Source of the DNA: Aquimarina muelleri DSM 19832
Lineage (GTDB): Bacteria; Bacteroidota; Bacteroidia; Flavobacteriales; Flavobacteriaceae
Length of the DNA: 64,000 nt
Assembly: GCF_000430665.1 (NCBI RefSeq)
Contig: NZ_KE387190.1
Location: 66,810 to 130,809, forward strand
Direction of reading: 5' to 3'
Positions 44,815 through 55,364 of this stretch are shown piece after piece. The first letter of the stretch is position 1. Each line of letters opens with the position of its first letter. The position numbers were made by a program, and so were the translations under genes. The notes beneath the pieces are model-generated. The model was not told where the DNA came from. It did no database searches and saw nothing but the letters and a program-made list of their open reading frames with translations.

Positions 44815-46728
44815 TTAAAAAATATATCTCTTAAAGGCTTCTATTGCTTCATAATCTGCTAGGCCAAGTTTATCATACAGTTCTGCTGTATTTCTATTTC
44901 TCTCTCTAGCTCTTAGCCAGAATTCTCTAGAGTCCTCGCCTTGAAACATAACTCTATCTTTTTGAGATTGATGGTATAAAATAGCGTTTGTTTTTTTACT
45001 TACTTCTAGAGGGCTTAATGGTACAGCCATTTCAATTTCAGAAACATCCCATTCTTGCCATGCGCCTCTGTAAAGCCATACCCAACAATCGTTCATATAC
45101 GTATTGTTTTTTTGATTTTCTACTGCAGCAAAGATTGCATCTAAGCAAACTTTATGAGTTCCATGAGGGTCTGCTAAATCTCCTGCAGCATATATTTGAT
45201 GAGGTTTTATTTGATTAATAATATCTTCCGTAATTTTTACATCTTCTTTTCCAAGAGGATTTTTTTTGATTTTACCAGTTTCATAAAAAGGAAGATCTAA
45301 GAAATATACTTTTTCATCAGGCAAACCAAAATATCTGGTTGCGCCTAGAGATTCCATTCTTCTTATTAAACCTTTAATTAATCGTACTTCGGGGATATCG
45401 ATATCTCCTTGGTTTTTAGATTTAAGAAAAGTGATTACTTTATCAAATGGACCTTCTTGAGAGGATTGGAATTTTTTTGCTACTTCAGAGAATTTTAAAG
45501 CTTCGTCATCAGTAACGGCTATGTTACCAGAGGTTTGATAAACTACATGCACATCATGTCCCTGATCGATCAGTCTTAAAAAAGTACCTCCCATAGATAT
45601 AACATCATCATCTGGATGCGGGCTAAAGATTAATACTCTTTTTTTAGCTGGTTCGGCTCTTTCTGGTCTGTTAGTGTCATCGGCATTTGGTTTACCACCT
45701 GGCCAACCAGTAATAGTGTGTTGTAGCTTGTTAAAGATTTTAATGTTTAAATCGTAGGATGAGCCTTCAACAGCTAACAGGCTAGACATACCATTATCGT
45801 TATAATCTTTATCGGTAAGTTTTAAAATAGGTTTGCTTATTTCTTGACTTAACCAAGTAACCGCTTTAAACTTTAATTGTTCTTTCCAAATACATTGATC
45901 TACCAGCCAAGGTGTCTTTATACGAGTAAGCTCTGAGGCTGCTTCATCATCTAATATTATGGTAGTATTTTTATGTTGCTGTAAAAAAGATGCAGGTATG
46001 TTAGGCGTTATTTGCCCTTCTATTGTTTGTTTTACTACAGTAGCTTTTTTATGTCCCCAAGCAAGTAACAATACTCTTCTGGATTTCATAATAGTATTAA
46101 TCCCCATAGTAACGGCTTTTTTAGGAACATTTTCCATACCATTAAAATCAGAAGAAGCATCCGATCTTGTTACATGATCTAATGTAATAATTCTAGTACC
46201 AGAATTTGGGTGAGATCCAGGCTCATTAAAACCAATATGCCCTGTTCTACCAATCCCTAAAAGTTGAAAATCGATACCTCCATATTGTTTGATTTTCATT
46301 TCATAATCAATACAATATTGATCCATTTCTTCAAGAGGTACGGTGCCATCAGGAATATTTATATTTTCTGGATTAATATCTATATGATCAAATAGATGTT
46401 GATGCATAAAGTGATAATAACTTTGCTGGTGTTCTATATCCATAGGATAATACTCATCCAGATTAAAAGTTACAACATTACTAAAACTTAATTCTCCGGA
46501 TTTATGTAAACTTACGAGTTCCTCATATACTTTTATAGGAGAGGACCCTGTGGCTAATCCTAGTACACATAAATTTCCTTCTTGTTGTTTTTGCTTGATT
46601 AGGGTTGCTATTTCGTTAGCAACAAGTTTTGATGCGATCGTTGAGTCAGGGAATATTTCGCTATGAATTTTCTCAAACTTAGATTTTTCAAACTGTCCTA
46701 CTTGTTTATATTCAATTTCCTGAATCAT
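44815..46728 (-). CDS. nagB: Glucosamine-6-phosphate deaminase fused to a PIG-L-type deacetylase domain
   Basis: The 637-residue product has a NagB domain (about 30-285) with LGLATGSSP, FNLDEYY (D91), LGIGRTGHIGFNEPGSHP (H164) and a PIG-L/LmbE domain (about 362-600) with FSPHPDDDVISMGGT (H371, D373, D374) and DPHGTHKV, the HPDD and H-x-x-H zinc motifs. NagB turns glucosamine-6-P into fructose-6-P and ammonia. PIG-L enzymes remove N-acetyl groups from GlcNAc moieties. The fusion occurs in many Bacteroidetes; both sites look intact. No NagA-type deacetylase gene is in the window, so the second domain could supply the GlcNAc-6-P deacetylase step (inference). Confidence 0.93.
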   Translation of the reverse strand: MIQEIEYKQVGQFEKSKFEKIHSEIFPDSTIASKLVANEIATLIKQKQQEGNLCVLGLATGSSPIKVYEELVSLHKSGELSFSNVVTFNLDEYYPMDIEHQQSYYHFMHQHLFDHIDINPENINIPDGTVPLEEMDQYCIDYEMKIKQYGGIDFQLLGIGRTGHIGFNEPGSHPNSGTRIITLDHVTRSDASSDFNGMENVPKKAVTMGINTIMKSRRVLLLAWGHKKATVVKQTIEGQITPNIPASFLQQHKNTTIILDDEAASELTRIKTPWLVDQCIWKEQLKFKAVTWLSQEISKPILKLTDKDYNDNGMSSLLAVEGSSYDLNIKIFNKLQHTITGWPGGKPNADDTNRPERAEPAKKRVLIFSPHPDDDVISMGGTFLRLIDQGHDVHVVYQTSGNIAVTDDEALKFSEVAKKFQSSQEGPFDKVITFLKSKNQGDIDIPEVRLIKGLIRRMESLGATRYFGLPDEKVYFLDLPFYETGKIKKNPLGKEDVKITEDIINQIKPHQIYAAGDLADPHGTHKVCLDAIFAAVENQKNNTYMNDCWVWLYRGAWQEWDVSEIEMAVPLSPLEVSKKTNAILYHQSQKDRVMFQGEDSREFWLRARERNRNTAELYDKLGLADYEAIEAFKRYIF

Positions 46729-46855
46729 TTTCTCAAGAGTTTGATAGTTTTTAATTGTTTCTATTATTTTAAGGCTTTGGTTGAAAAGAGATGGATTAGA
46801 TGTTTATATAATCTATCCACCTCTATTCTAATTTATTTGTGGCTAATTCAAATTT

Positions 46856-48436
46856 TTAAAAATTTCCACCAGCGATATCCCACCATAAGCGTGTTCCTCC
46901 GTTATCTGGTCCTCCAAGAAGTGTTCTTGCTTGCTCAACATTAGCAGTATTTGTATTTCTTTCACCAAGAATAAAATCGATTCTTCTAATTTGTATATCA
47001 GTATCAATTTTCCCACCGCTATTGTTAATTACAACTGGAAAAATTCTTGGATACCCTGTCCTTCTAAATTCACTCCATGCTTCTTGACCTTCTGGGAACA
47101 TAGCTATCCATTTTTGTGTGATGATTTGTTCTAATTGCTCTTCGTTTGTTCCTGCATTGTTATAAGCAATTTTAACATCACTTGGGTATGCAATATTATT
47201 GGCAGGATTTAAAACATCAACAAAATCCTTAGGAGTACTTGTGTTATCTGCTAAGTAGGTAGCTGAACCATCAACATTATGTTGCGAGAACGAAGTTTTT
47301 ATACCCGTTTCATAATGAGTTTTAGCATCGCCAGCCCCAGCCCAGCCTCTTAGAGCAGCTTCTGCTCTTAAAAACCAAACTTCTGAAGCACTCATCCACT
47401 GTACGGTTCCTTTCTCTACCACTTTTCCAACACCAGAATATTCCCCATATTGTGTTTTTGCAGTAATATCAATACCCATTCTAATTCCTTTATATGCTCC
47501 AGCTAAATCCTCATCTGTTGCTGGTTTGAAATATCTTTCTTTACGACCATCGTTATACCCTTCTAAAATGGATTCCATTTCAGCACTCATACGAATATCT
47601 CCCCATGAACTACTAATTTCTAGGATTGGATTCGGGAAACCACCGTCAATTTTCATATCATCAGAGTTTGATTCTAAGAACCCAGCGTCACTAGCTAAGG
47701 CTAATTCACCCTGAGTTTTTGCTAATGTAGGATCTACTTTTACTACACGCATTGCTAAACGAAGTCGTAAAGAATTTGCATATTTTCTCCATTTAGTAAT
47801 GTCTCCTCCAAAAGCTGATAGATCAAAAGGAGCAAAGAGTTGAGAAGTTTCAAGGTCTTTTAAGCCGTCTATAGCTATTTTTAGATCATTAAAAAATGTA
47901 TTATAAACTAATTCTTGAGAATCATATTCTCCTGTAGTTGCAAAGTCATCAAATTTAGTGTATCTGATGGGTCCGTAAATATCAGTAACACGGTGCATAG
48001 CAGAAACTTTAATAATATTTGCTAAATGAATAAATTCAGTAGGAGGGTTACTTCTTTCATTAACAATTGTTTTAATTTTTAAAGCAAAAGGCATTACATT
48101 GTTATATGCGTTGTTCCAAGGAAATTCATTCCAACCATCTATTAAAGAATAGGTCATGTTATTAATATTTCCTGCAAATGGAGTTGGTGGTGTCATGTAT
48201 CCAGAATATACATCGCCTATTACTCCTTGTTGTAATTGATAATTCCATGCAGGGGTAATATTTATAACGTTTAAAAACATTGGAGTAAAAGGTGCACCAA
48301 TATCATTATTCATTTGTTCTAAGCTTCTTTCTGGTATAGAATTAGGGTCTGTATTAATGTTCTCAAAGTCATCTGTACACCCTGTGTAGCTCACAATTAT
48401 GATGGAAACTATAATATATTTTAAAATTTTGTTCAT
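46856..48436 (-). CDS. susD: SusD/RagB-like outer-membrane nutrient-binding lipoprotein
   Basis: The 526-residue product has lipobox YTGC (about C20) followed by TDDFENINTDPNS, the standard start of the SusD-like group 2 proteins. TPR-rich regions and RRTGYPRIFPV, SEVWFLRAEAALRGW and the near-terminal RIDFILGERNTN are family landmarks. It caps the SusC channel and binds chitooligosaccharides (substrate inferred from the locus). It follows susC by 4 bases. Confidence 0.92.
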   Translation of the reverse strand: MNKILKYIIVSIIIVSYTGCTDDFENINTDPNSIPERSLEQMNNDIGAPFTPMFLNVINITPAWNYQLQQGVIGDVYSGYMTPPTPFAGNINNMTYSLIDGWNEFPWNNAYNNVMPFALKIKTIVNERSNPPTEFIHLANIIKVSAMHRVTDIYGPIRYTKFDDFATTGEYDSQELVYNTFFNDLKIAIDGLKDLETSQLFAPFDLSAFGGDITKWRKYANSLRLRLAMRVVKVDPTLAKTQGELALASDAGFLESNSDDMKIDGGFPNPILEISSSWGDIRMSAEMESILEGYNDGRKERYFKPATDEDLAGAYKGIRMGIDITAKTQYGEYSGVGKVVEKGTVQWMSASEVWFLRAEAALRGWAGAGDAKTHYETGIKTSFSQHNVDGSATYLADNTSTPKDFVDVLNPANNIAYPSDVKIAYNNAGTNEEQLEQIITQKWIAMFPEGQEAWSEFRRTGYPRIFPVVINNSGGKIDTDIQIRRIDFILGERNTNTANVEQARTLLGGPDNGGTRLWWDIAGGNF

Positions 48437-48440
48437 TTTC

Positions 48441-51400
48441 TTAGAATTTTACATTAATGTTTAATCCAATACTTCTAGTAGAGGGTTGTCCATAAATATC
48501 TACACCTTGTAAACCAATACCAGTACTTGATGCGATATTTGGGTCAAATGGAGCGTCTTTATATATAAAGAAAAGGTTGTTTGCAATTAGAGATAGTTTG
48601 ACATTTTCGATAAAACTATTTTTAAAATTAAGATTATAGCCTAAAGATACTTCTCTTACATTAATGTTAGTTGCACTATATACATACTCTCCTAGTATAC
48701 CATCTCTTCCTCCGACCGCATTGTAATATGCTTGAGCAGAAATCTGTGTAGCATTACCGTTGGTGTCTACAACATCAATCATACCTCCGTTAGTATTTCT
48801 AGCATCAGCTGAAGCTTGAGAAACTCCATATTTGTCATTAATCGCTTCTGTAACACTTAAAACATCTCCTCCTACTTTGGCATCAATCAAAATGTTTAAT
48901 GAGAAATCTTTGTAATCAAAAGTATTATTCCATCCTAATGTATAGTCTGGTTGTGCATGTGCAACAGTATTTTCTTTTCCTGTAGTTTGTAATGTTAAAT
49001 CATCTGCTGTAACTATTGGTGTTCCATTTTCGTTTCTTATCAAAGAACTGGCTCTAATACTACCAAAATCTTCGCCTTCTATCAACGAGTATGCATAACC
49101 ATTAACTCCAGAAGCTGTTAGTATTGCTTCACCATTGTTAAGGGATGGATGAACAGATATGACCTTATTTTCATTGGTAGCAAAGTTTATCGAAGTATTC
49201 CATTTAAAGTTTTCTGTTACAATTGGTTTTGCATTCAAAGTAAGTTCAATTCCTTTATTCAATATTTCACCTGCATTAACAATATTTTGAGTTAACCCAG
49301 TAATATTTGGTTCTGCAGCGATAAAGAATATTTGGTTGGAAGTAGTTGTACTGTAATAGGTAAAATCAAAACCTAATCTATTTTGTAAAAATCTCCACTC
49401 TGTACCAATTTCAAAAGATTTTTGTTCTTCAGGTTTAAGAGTTTCGCCTTCTATAACACCAAATCTTGGGACACTAGCATTTCCTGTTCCTAGTTCAATT
49501 GGTTCTAATTGATTTGAAGCATACGCAGGGATGTCTTTACCAACAATAGCATATGATGTTCTTATTTTTCCAAAAGAAATAAACTCAGGAAATTCAACCA
49601 TTTCTGAAATAACACCTGTTAATCCAACAGAGGGATAAAAGAAAGCATTAGTGTCGGTAAATGCCAATGTTGATGACCAATCAGATCTTCCAGTTACATC
49701 CAAAAACAACATGTTTTTAAATCCTATATTCATAGATCCAAATACAGATTGTACTTCTCTGTTAGAAATCTTTTGTTGAATATTATTAGTGTCTGAAAAA
49801 TTGGCAATAGTAAATACATTAGGGTATTTTAAACCTGGGTTTTTTCCAGAATCTAATAAAATTTGATCTCCTGTTGCATATTTTGTTAAACTTGTACCTA
49901 AAATTCCTGTAAATGTAAAATCTTCTGATAGTTGTTTATTGTATGTAGCAATTAGATCAATGTATTGTTGAGTGTTTTCAGTTTTTTCTAAAATATATCT
50001 TCCTGTTGCAGAAGCAAAAGTTGGATCACTCCCTCCATATATTCTCTGATCAAAAGTAAAAAATGACTTATCAAAACTTCCTCTAGATTGTAAAGAGAAA
50101 TCGTCAGTAATTTGATACTTTATGCTTACGTTAGCAAGAACCCTTTGGGCAATATCTTTCCTTAAGTTTCTGTTAATTAACCAGTATGGGTTTTGTTGAA
50201 TATTTTCATCAAATGATGATGCAAATTGATCCATCATATTCAAATTTGCATTAAAATATTCAAATTTATTTTTATAAGTATTTAAATCAATACCTACGGG
50301 GTTTAAATATAGCCCAGTTAAAGGGTTAGAATATAGTCCATTGGTTGGCCTGTTCCAAATCCTTTGATCAGATAAAGTAATACTTCCAGAGACACTAATT
50401 TTATCATTTAAAAATTTAGCAGTTTCTCTAAGTGTTATATTATTTCTTACCATTTTGTTATTTGGCATTACCCCACCAGCAACTGTGTTAGCATATGAAA
50501 AATATGTCTGAGCTTTTTGATTACCTGCGGATAATGATAAAGATTGTATAGAAGTATGTCCTGTTTCAAAAAAATCATCCACAGTATTAGATAAACCACT
50601 GGTTTTTGATCCCCATGATTTTGCATCAGCTACTCTACCATTTATTGCTATGGGTTGACCCACAGAGGCAGATTGGTATTCTGTTTGTAATTTAGGTAAA
50701 GATATAACATTATCAATAGTTATACTTGAATTGTAATTAACCGTTAGTTGGCCTTCTTTACCTTTTTTTGTACTGATTAAAATCACTCCATTTGCTCCTT
50801 GACTACCATATAGTGCAGCAGCGGAAGCACCTTTAAGTATAGTCATACTTTCAATATCATCAGGATTAATTAGAGATAAAGCATCTCCACCATCTCTGTT
50901 TCCTGTCTGACTACCAAATACATTAGTTCCAGATGTTTCTCCATTTTGCCCATTACCATTATTTAGCATAGGGACACCATCAATTACATATAACGGGTCA
51001 TTGTTAGTTGTAGAAGAACTACCTCTTAAAACTACTTTTGTAGCTCCTCCAAGCCCTGATGAACTTCTTGAAACGGTAAGCCCTGATACTTTACCAGATA
51101 AACTATTAATAGGGTTCGTTTGTTTTATTTTGTTTAGTTCTTCTCCTCCTAATTCTTGTGCAGCATAGGTAAGAGTTTTTTTTGCTTTTGAAATTCCTAA
51201 AGCAGTTACAATAACATCGTCTAATTGCTCAGTATCAGCATCTAATAGTACGTTGATTATGGTATTACTACCTACAGTTACTTCTTTACTAACCATTCCT
51301 AGATAAGAGTATACAATTACATCTCCTAGAGATGCATTAATTGCATAATTTCCATCAAAATCCGTTTGTACTCCATTTGTTGTTCCTTTTACTATAATGT

Positions 51401-51524
51401 TTACTCCAGGTAATGGTATATTATCTGAAGCCCCTTTGACATTACCTGTGATTTGGGTTCCCTGCCCAAAACTCAGATAAGAAAAAAATAATAAAGTGAT
51501 TAGAGTTAAAATTTTTTGTTTCAT
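48441..51524 (-). CDS. susC: SusC/RagA-type TonB-dependent oligosaccharide importer
   Basis: I place the start at the ATG at 51524 (1027 residues), since MKQKILTLITLLFFSYLSFG reads as a signal peptide; an in-frame ATG ten codons upstream is less likely. Domain order: carboxypeptidase-D-like (ITGNVKGASDNIPLPGVNI), TonB box and plug (DDVIVTALGISKAKKTLTYA; YVIDGVPMLNNGNG; MTILKGASAAALYGSQGANG, the SusC signature), then a 22-strand barrel to a terminal F. It works with SusD to take up chitin oligomers by TonB energy. It is divergent from the kinase/LytTR pair. Confidence 0.95.
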   Translation of the reverse strand: MKQKILTLITLLFFSYLSFGQGTQITGNVKGASDNIPLPGVNIIVKGTTNGVQTDFDGNYAINASLGDVIVYSYLGMVSKEVTVGSNTIINVLLDADTEQLDDVIVTALGISKAKKTLTYAAQELGGEELNKIKQTNPINSLSGKVSGLTVSRSSSGLGGATKVVLRGSSSTTNNDPLYVIDGVPMLNNGNGQNGETSGTNVFGSQTGNRDGGDALSLINPDDIESMTILKGASAAALYGSQGANGVILISTKKGKEGQLTVNYNSSITIDNVISLPKLQTEYQSASVGQPIAINGRVADAKSWGSKTSGLSNTVDDFFETGHTSIQSLSLSAGNQKAQTYFSYANTVAGGVMPNNKMVRNNITLRETAKFLNDKISVSGSITLSDQRIWNRPTNGLYSNPLTGLYLNPVGIDLNTYKNKFEYFNANLNMMDQFASSFDENIQQNPYWLINRNLRKDIAQRVLANVSIKYQITDDFSLQSRGSFDKSFFTFDQRIYGGSDPTFASATGRYILEKTENTQQYIDLIATYNKQLSEDFTFTGILGTSLTKYATGDQILLDSGKNPGLKYPNVFTIANFSDTNNIQQKISNREVQSVFGSMNIGFKNMLFLDVTGRSDWSSTLAFTDTNAFFYPSVGLTGVISEMVEFPEFISFGKIRTSYAIVGKDIPAYASNQLEPIELGTGNASVPRFGVIEGETLKPEEQKSFEIGTEWRFLQNRLGFDFTYYSTTTSNQIFFIAAEPNITGLTQNIVNAGEILNKGIELTLNAKPIVTENFKWNTSINFATNENKVISVHPSLNNGEAILTASGVNGYAYSLIEGEDFGSIRASSLIRNENGTPIVTADDLTLQTTGKENTVAHAQPDYTLGWNNTFDYKDFSLNILIDAKVGGDVLSVTEAINDKYGVSQASADARNTNGGMIDVVDTNGNATQISAQAYYNAVGGRDGILGEYVYSATNINVREVSLGYNLNFKNSFIENVKLSLIANNLFFIYKDAPFDPNIASSTGIGLQGVDIYGQPSTRSIGLNINVKF

Positions 51525-51771
51525 ATTAAAATGTAGTTTTTTTGAATGAGTCAAAGTAGTATTTTAAATTTTTAACAAAATTTTTTTTAGACAAACGACA
51601 TGGTTTTTGTAATAATCGACATGCATTTATAGATAACGGTTTTTTGAAAAATTGATATCTTTATTTTTTTTGTTTTTCTCTACAAATAGTCTTACATTTT
51701 TCAAAAATTTTTGTTAAAAAAGTAATTTTGATCAGTATTATTTAATCATTTTTCAGAAAGGGGACAAGAAA
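51525..51771. promoter_or_regulatory. Divergent promoter region of the chitin locus
   Basis: This 247-base AT-rich gap lies between susC and the sensor kinase gene and must hold both promoters. A TACTTTGA word on the minus strand about 35 bases ahead of the susC ATG is close to the Bacteroidetes -7 element TAnnTTTG but is one T short. A LytTR-type regulator acting here is plausible; I cannot point to a clear direct repeat. Confidence 0.4.
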
Positions 51772-52794
51772 GTGCAAAGAACTATTAAACGAAAACATCA
51801 CTTATATTTTTGGATTTTTTATTTTTTATTTAATGTTATTCGATGGGGAAGTTATTTTAATGATTATTTATATTCATTAAAATCCAATTTGGTAGAATTT
51901 CCTTTGCATATTATTTTGGTATACTTTAATATATATTATCTGGTACCTAAATTTATATTTAAAAAAAGATATGTGTATTACGTCTTTTTTTTATGCATGA
52001 GTTTAGGAATGCATTATATATTAAGGTCAAGTTTGAATTTTTTGTTAGTAACAGAAGATATTTGGCCTGAGGTAGAAGGTAGATTAGCTCCTTTTGGGTT
52101 TAATCATATAATAGCAGTAGCAATAGGAGAACTGTATGTAGTGGGATTGACTTCTGCAATAAAATTTACTGTAGATTTTTTAGTTGTACAAAATAAAAAT
52201 AGATATTTAAGCGAATTACAATATAAAACAGAGTTAAAATATTTAAAAGCACAGATACAACCACATTTCTTTTTTAACACTCTTAATGGTTTATATGCAC
52301 TTACCATAAAAAAATCTGATCTAGCTCCTTATATGGTGTTAAAATTATCCAATTTTATGAGGTATGTTATTTATGATACAAGTAAGAAGAAACTTCCGCT
52401 TTTACAAGAAATTGATCATATTGATAATTACATTGAACTTGAAAAAATGAGGTATGGCGATAGAGTTACCTCTATTATAGATATAAATGGCAATATAGAT
52501 GGTGTAAAAGTAGTTCCTATGTTATTTTTGCCGTTTATAGAAAATGCTTTTAAACATGGATTAAAGAATGCAGATCAAATGGAATTATCAATTTCTTTTG
52601 AAAAAAAACAAAATGAATTAATATTTATTTCTAAAAATAATTACGAAGAAGAATATCAATCAATAAAAACACATGGTATAGGAATAAAAAATGTAAAAAG
52701 AAGATTACAGATTCTCTACCCTAAAAATTTCACACTTAACATAACACAAAAAAATAATGAATATTCGGTTTTACTTAAAATTCCTCTATCATGA
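51772..52794 (+). CDS. LytS/YehU-type sensor histidine kinase
   Basis: The 340-residue frame opens with GTG at 51772 after AGAAAG. Four TM helices (about 11-29, 40-58, 67-90, 110-137) are followed by the His_kinase motif LKAQIQPHFFFNTLN (phospho-acceptor H165) and a short ATPase domain with LPFIENAFKHGLK and HGIGIKNVKRRL. There is no extracytoplasmic sensor domain, so the membrane helices or a partner must sense the signal. It overlaps the response regulator gene by 4 bases (ATGA), so they form a two-component pair. Confidence 0.92.
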   Translation: MQRTIKRKHHLYFWIFYFLFNVIRWGSYFNDYLYSLKSNLVEFPLHIILVYFNIYYLVPKFIFKKRYVYYVFFLCMSLGMHYILRSSLNFLLVTEDIWPEVEGRLAPFGFNHIIAVAIGELYVVGLTSAIKFTVDFLVVQNKNRYLSELQYKTELKYLKAQIQPHFFFNTLNGLYALTIKKSDLAPYMVLKLSNFMRYVIYDTSKKKLPLLQEIDHIDNYIELEKMRYGDRVTSIIDINGNIDGVKVVPMLFLPFIENAFKHGLKNADQMELSISFEKKQNELIFISKNNYEEEYQSIKTHGIGIKNVKRRLQILYPKNFTLNITQKNNEYSVLLKIPLS

Positions 52795-53519
52795 ATATTA
52801 AATGTATCATAATTGATGATGAACCCCTGGCAGTTGAAGTTATAGAGTCTTTTTTACAAGAGTTTAAAAACATTCAAGTAGTAGATACCTTTAAAGACCC
52901 AATTGAAGCTTTATCTATATTAGAACAAGGAGATATAGATGTTGTGTTTTTAGACATAAATCTTCCAAGAATGAATGGGTTAGAGTTTTTAAAAAGCCTG
53001 AAAGATTATCCTCAAGCTATAATTACTAGTGCATATAAAGAGTATGCGTTAGAAAGCTATGAATTAGAAGTTCTTGATTATCTGGTAAAACCTATTTCTT
53101 TTAATAGGTTTTTGAAATCTATCAATAAATTAACAGCAAGGCTTATTTCTATAAAAAAACAGGAGCTATCTGTTGATGTAATACAGCAACCTGCTCACGT
53201 TTTTCTTAAAGTAGATAAGAAATTAGTAAAAATCCTTCTCAGCGATATTCTTTTTATAGAAAGCTTGAAAGATTATATTAGGGTAAGTACTCTAGAAGGT
53301 ACATTTCTATCACACAAATCTTTGACTAGTATAAGTGAAGAGCTTCCATCAGAAAATTTTATAAGAATCCATAAATCCTATACCATAGCAATAGATAAAG
53401 TTAAATCTATAGAAGGGAACTTGGTAGAAGTAGGAGAAAAAAGAATTCCTATAGGAAGGAATTATGCTGCTCATGCCAAACAACGAATACTAAAAAATAA
53501 ATCAAACTTATTAAAATAA
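52791..53519 (+). CDS. LytTR-family response regulator
   Basis: The 242-residue product has a receiver domain (about 1-120, phospho-acceptor D55 in VVFLDINLP, conserved Lys in YLVKP) and a LytTR DNA-binding domain (about 140-235, with KILLSDILFIESLKDYIRV, FIRIHKSYTIAID and IPIGRNY). It is coupled to the LytS-type kinase by overlap and followed after 5 bases by the symporter gene. It is paralogous to the regulator at 62802. Its position suggests control of susC and the chitinase genes. Confidence 0.93.
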   Translation: MNIKCIIIDDEPLAVEVIESFLQEFKNIQVVDTFKDPIEALSILEQGDIDVVFLDINLPRMNGLEFLKSLKDYPQAIITSAYKEYALESYELEVLDYLVKPISFNRFLKSINKLTARLISIKKQELSVDVIQQPAHVFLKVDKKLVKILLSDILFIESLKDYIRVSTLEGTFLSHKSLTSISEELPSENFIRIHKSYTIAIDKVKSIEGNLVEVGEKRIPIGRNYAAHAKQRILKNKSNLLK

Positions 53520-53524
53520 AAATA

Positions 53525-55360
53525 ATGATTCTAACAACATTGGATTACATAATAATAGCTTCCTTTTTTCTAACCACATTAATTATTGGTATTGTGGTTT
53601 CAAAACGGTCTGGAAAAAATACGTCAGAGTATTTTTTGTCCGGACGTAATATGCCATGGTGGTTACTTGGTTTTTCTATGGTTGCTACAACATTTTCTAC
53701 CGATACACCAAATTTAGTAACAGATATTGTGAGGCAAGATGGTGTTGCTGGTAACTGGGTTTGGTGGGCTTTTTTATTAACAGGGCTTTTAACTGTATTT
53801 GTATATGCTAAGTTATGGCGTAAATCCAATGTTACTACAGATATGGAGTTTTATACATTGAGATATAGTGGGAAACCAGCAAGTTTTTTAAGAGGTTTTA
53901 GATCTATATATCTTGGAGTAGTATTCAATATAATAGCAATGGCTGCTGTAAATCTTGCTGCAATTAAGATTGGTCAAATAATGTTAGGACTCACGCCAGT
54001 ACAAACTGTTTTGATAGGAGGGTTAGTAACTACTTTCTTTAGTTCTGTAGGTGGTTTTAGAGGAGTTATCTATACAGATTTTGTACTTTTTTTTGTTGCT
54101 ATTATAGGAGCAGTAGGAGCTGCTTATTATTTAGTTAATCTTCCAGAAGTAGGAGGTTTAAGTAACTTAGTTACACATCCAAATGTATCTGATAAGCTTT
54201 CTTTTTTTCCGGATTTTTCTAATACCGAAGCATTAATAGGGGTTCTAATTATACCATTAGCTGTACAATGGTGGAGTTCATGGTACCCTGGGGCAGAGCC
54301 TGGTGGCGGGGGATATATTGCGCAACGTATGCTTGCGGCTAAAAATGAAAATCATGCAATTGGAGCAACATTCTTTTTTAATATTATGCATTATGCATTA
54401 CGTCCATGGCCATGGATATTAGTAGCATTAGCATCTTTAGTAATATATCCAGATATAGCAAGTATTCAAGAAGCGTTTCCGAATATAGAATCTAGTAAAT
54501 TAGGGCATGATTTAGCATATTCTGCAATGTTAACAATGCTTCCTGCAGGTTTATTAGGACTCGTTTTAGCATCGCTAGGAGCAGCATATATGTCAACTTT
54601 ATCTACACACCTTAATTGGGGGTCATCTTATGTAGTAAATGATTTTTACAAGCAACAAATTAAAAAAGATGCAAGTGAAAAAGAATTGGTAAATGTTGGG
54701 CGAATCACTACAGTTGTTCTTATGGTAACAAGTGCAGTTTTTGCACTTTTTTTAACCAATGCAAAACAGCTTTTTGATATTATTCTTATGTTCGGAGCAG
54801 GAACAGGTTTAGTATATATATTACGTTGGTTTTGGTGGCGTATAAATGCATGGAGTGAAATATCTGTAATGTTTTCTGCTATGCTTATCCCTTTGGTTCT
54901 TACTTTTACGCCACTAGGAGATGTTTTGTTTGGATATGTAGACGATTCTGGAGTAGTAACATCAGGTGTCTTTCCTTCTTGGTTTAGATTTATTTCTATG
55001 GTAATTGTAACATCAATTGTTTGGATAGTAGCTACATATTTAACAAAGCCAGAGCCAAAAGAAACTCTACGTTCTTTTTATGAAAATATACAACCTGGTG
55101 GACCAGGATGGAAAAAAGTTGTAGATGAAGCTAATGCAGATGGAGTTGAGATAATTAGAGATAAAGGAAAATGGACAGTGCCCTCTGGAATTTTGGCGAT
55201 GTTGTTAGGATGTGTCTTAGTATATAGTTGTTTATTTACAGTGGGTAATTTACTTTATGGAGATTATACAAAGGCAAGTATTACCGGACTTATCGCAACA
55301 GTCTCTGGTTTTTTATTAATCAGGGTTTGGAGATCACTTGGTAAAAAATTAGTTTCATAG
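53525..55360 (+). CDS. Sodium:solute symporter (SSS family)
   Basis: The 611-residue product has about 14 TM helices starting with LDYIIIASFFLTTLIIGIVV and SSS landmarks: SGRNMPWWLLGFSMVATTFSTDTP, GGFRGVIYTDFVLFFVAIIGA and LGAAYMSTLSTHLNWGSSYV (sodium-site helix). Large members like this, with a long cytoplasmic stretch (about 510-550) before the last helices, accompany amino-sugar loci in Bacteroidetes. It probably imports GlcNAc or a short chitooligomer across the inner membrane with sodium. Part of the operon kinase-regulator-symporter-NagX, with 4-5-base gaps. Confidence 0.88.
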   Translation: MILTTLDYIIIASFFLTTLIIGIVVSKRSGKNTSEYFLSGRNMPWWLLGFSMVATTFSTDTPNLVTDIVRQDGVAGNWVWWAFLLTGLLTVFVYAKLWRKSNVTTDMEFYTLRYSGKPASFLRGFRSIYLGVVFNIIAMAAVNLAAIKIGQIMLGLTPVQTVLIGGLVTTFFSSVGGFRGVIYTDFVLFFVAIIGAVGAAYYLVNLPEVGGLSNLVTHPNVSDKLSFFPDFSNTEALIGVLIIPLAVQWWSSWYPGAEPGGGGYIAQRMLAAKNENHAIGATFFFNIMHYALRPWPWILVALASLVIYPDIASIQEAFPNIESSKLGHDLAYSAMLTMLPAGLLGLVLASLGAAYMSTLSTHLNWGSSYVVNDFYKQQIKKDASEKELVNVGRITTVVLMVTSAVFALFLTNAKQLFDIILMFGAGTGLVYILRWFWWRINAWSEISVMFSAMLIPLVLTFTPLGDVLFGYVDDSGVVTSGVFPSWFRFISMVIVTSIVWIVATYLTKPEPKETLRSFYENIQPGGPGWKKVVDEANADGVEIIRDKGKWTVPSGILAMLLGCVLVYSCLFTVGNLLYGDYTKASITGLIATVSGFLLIRVWRSLGKKLVS

Positions 55361-55364
55361 AATA

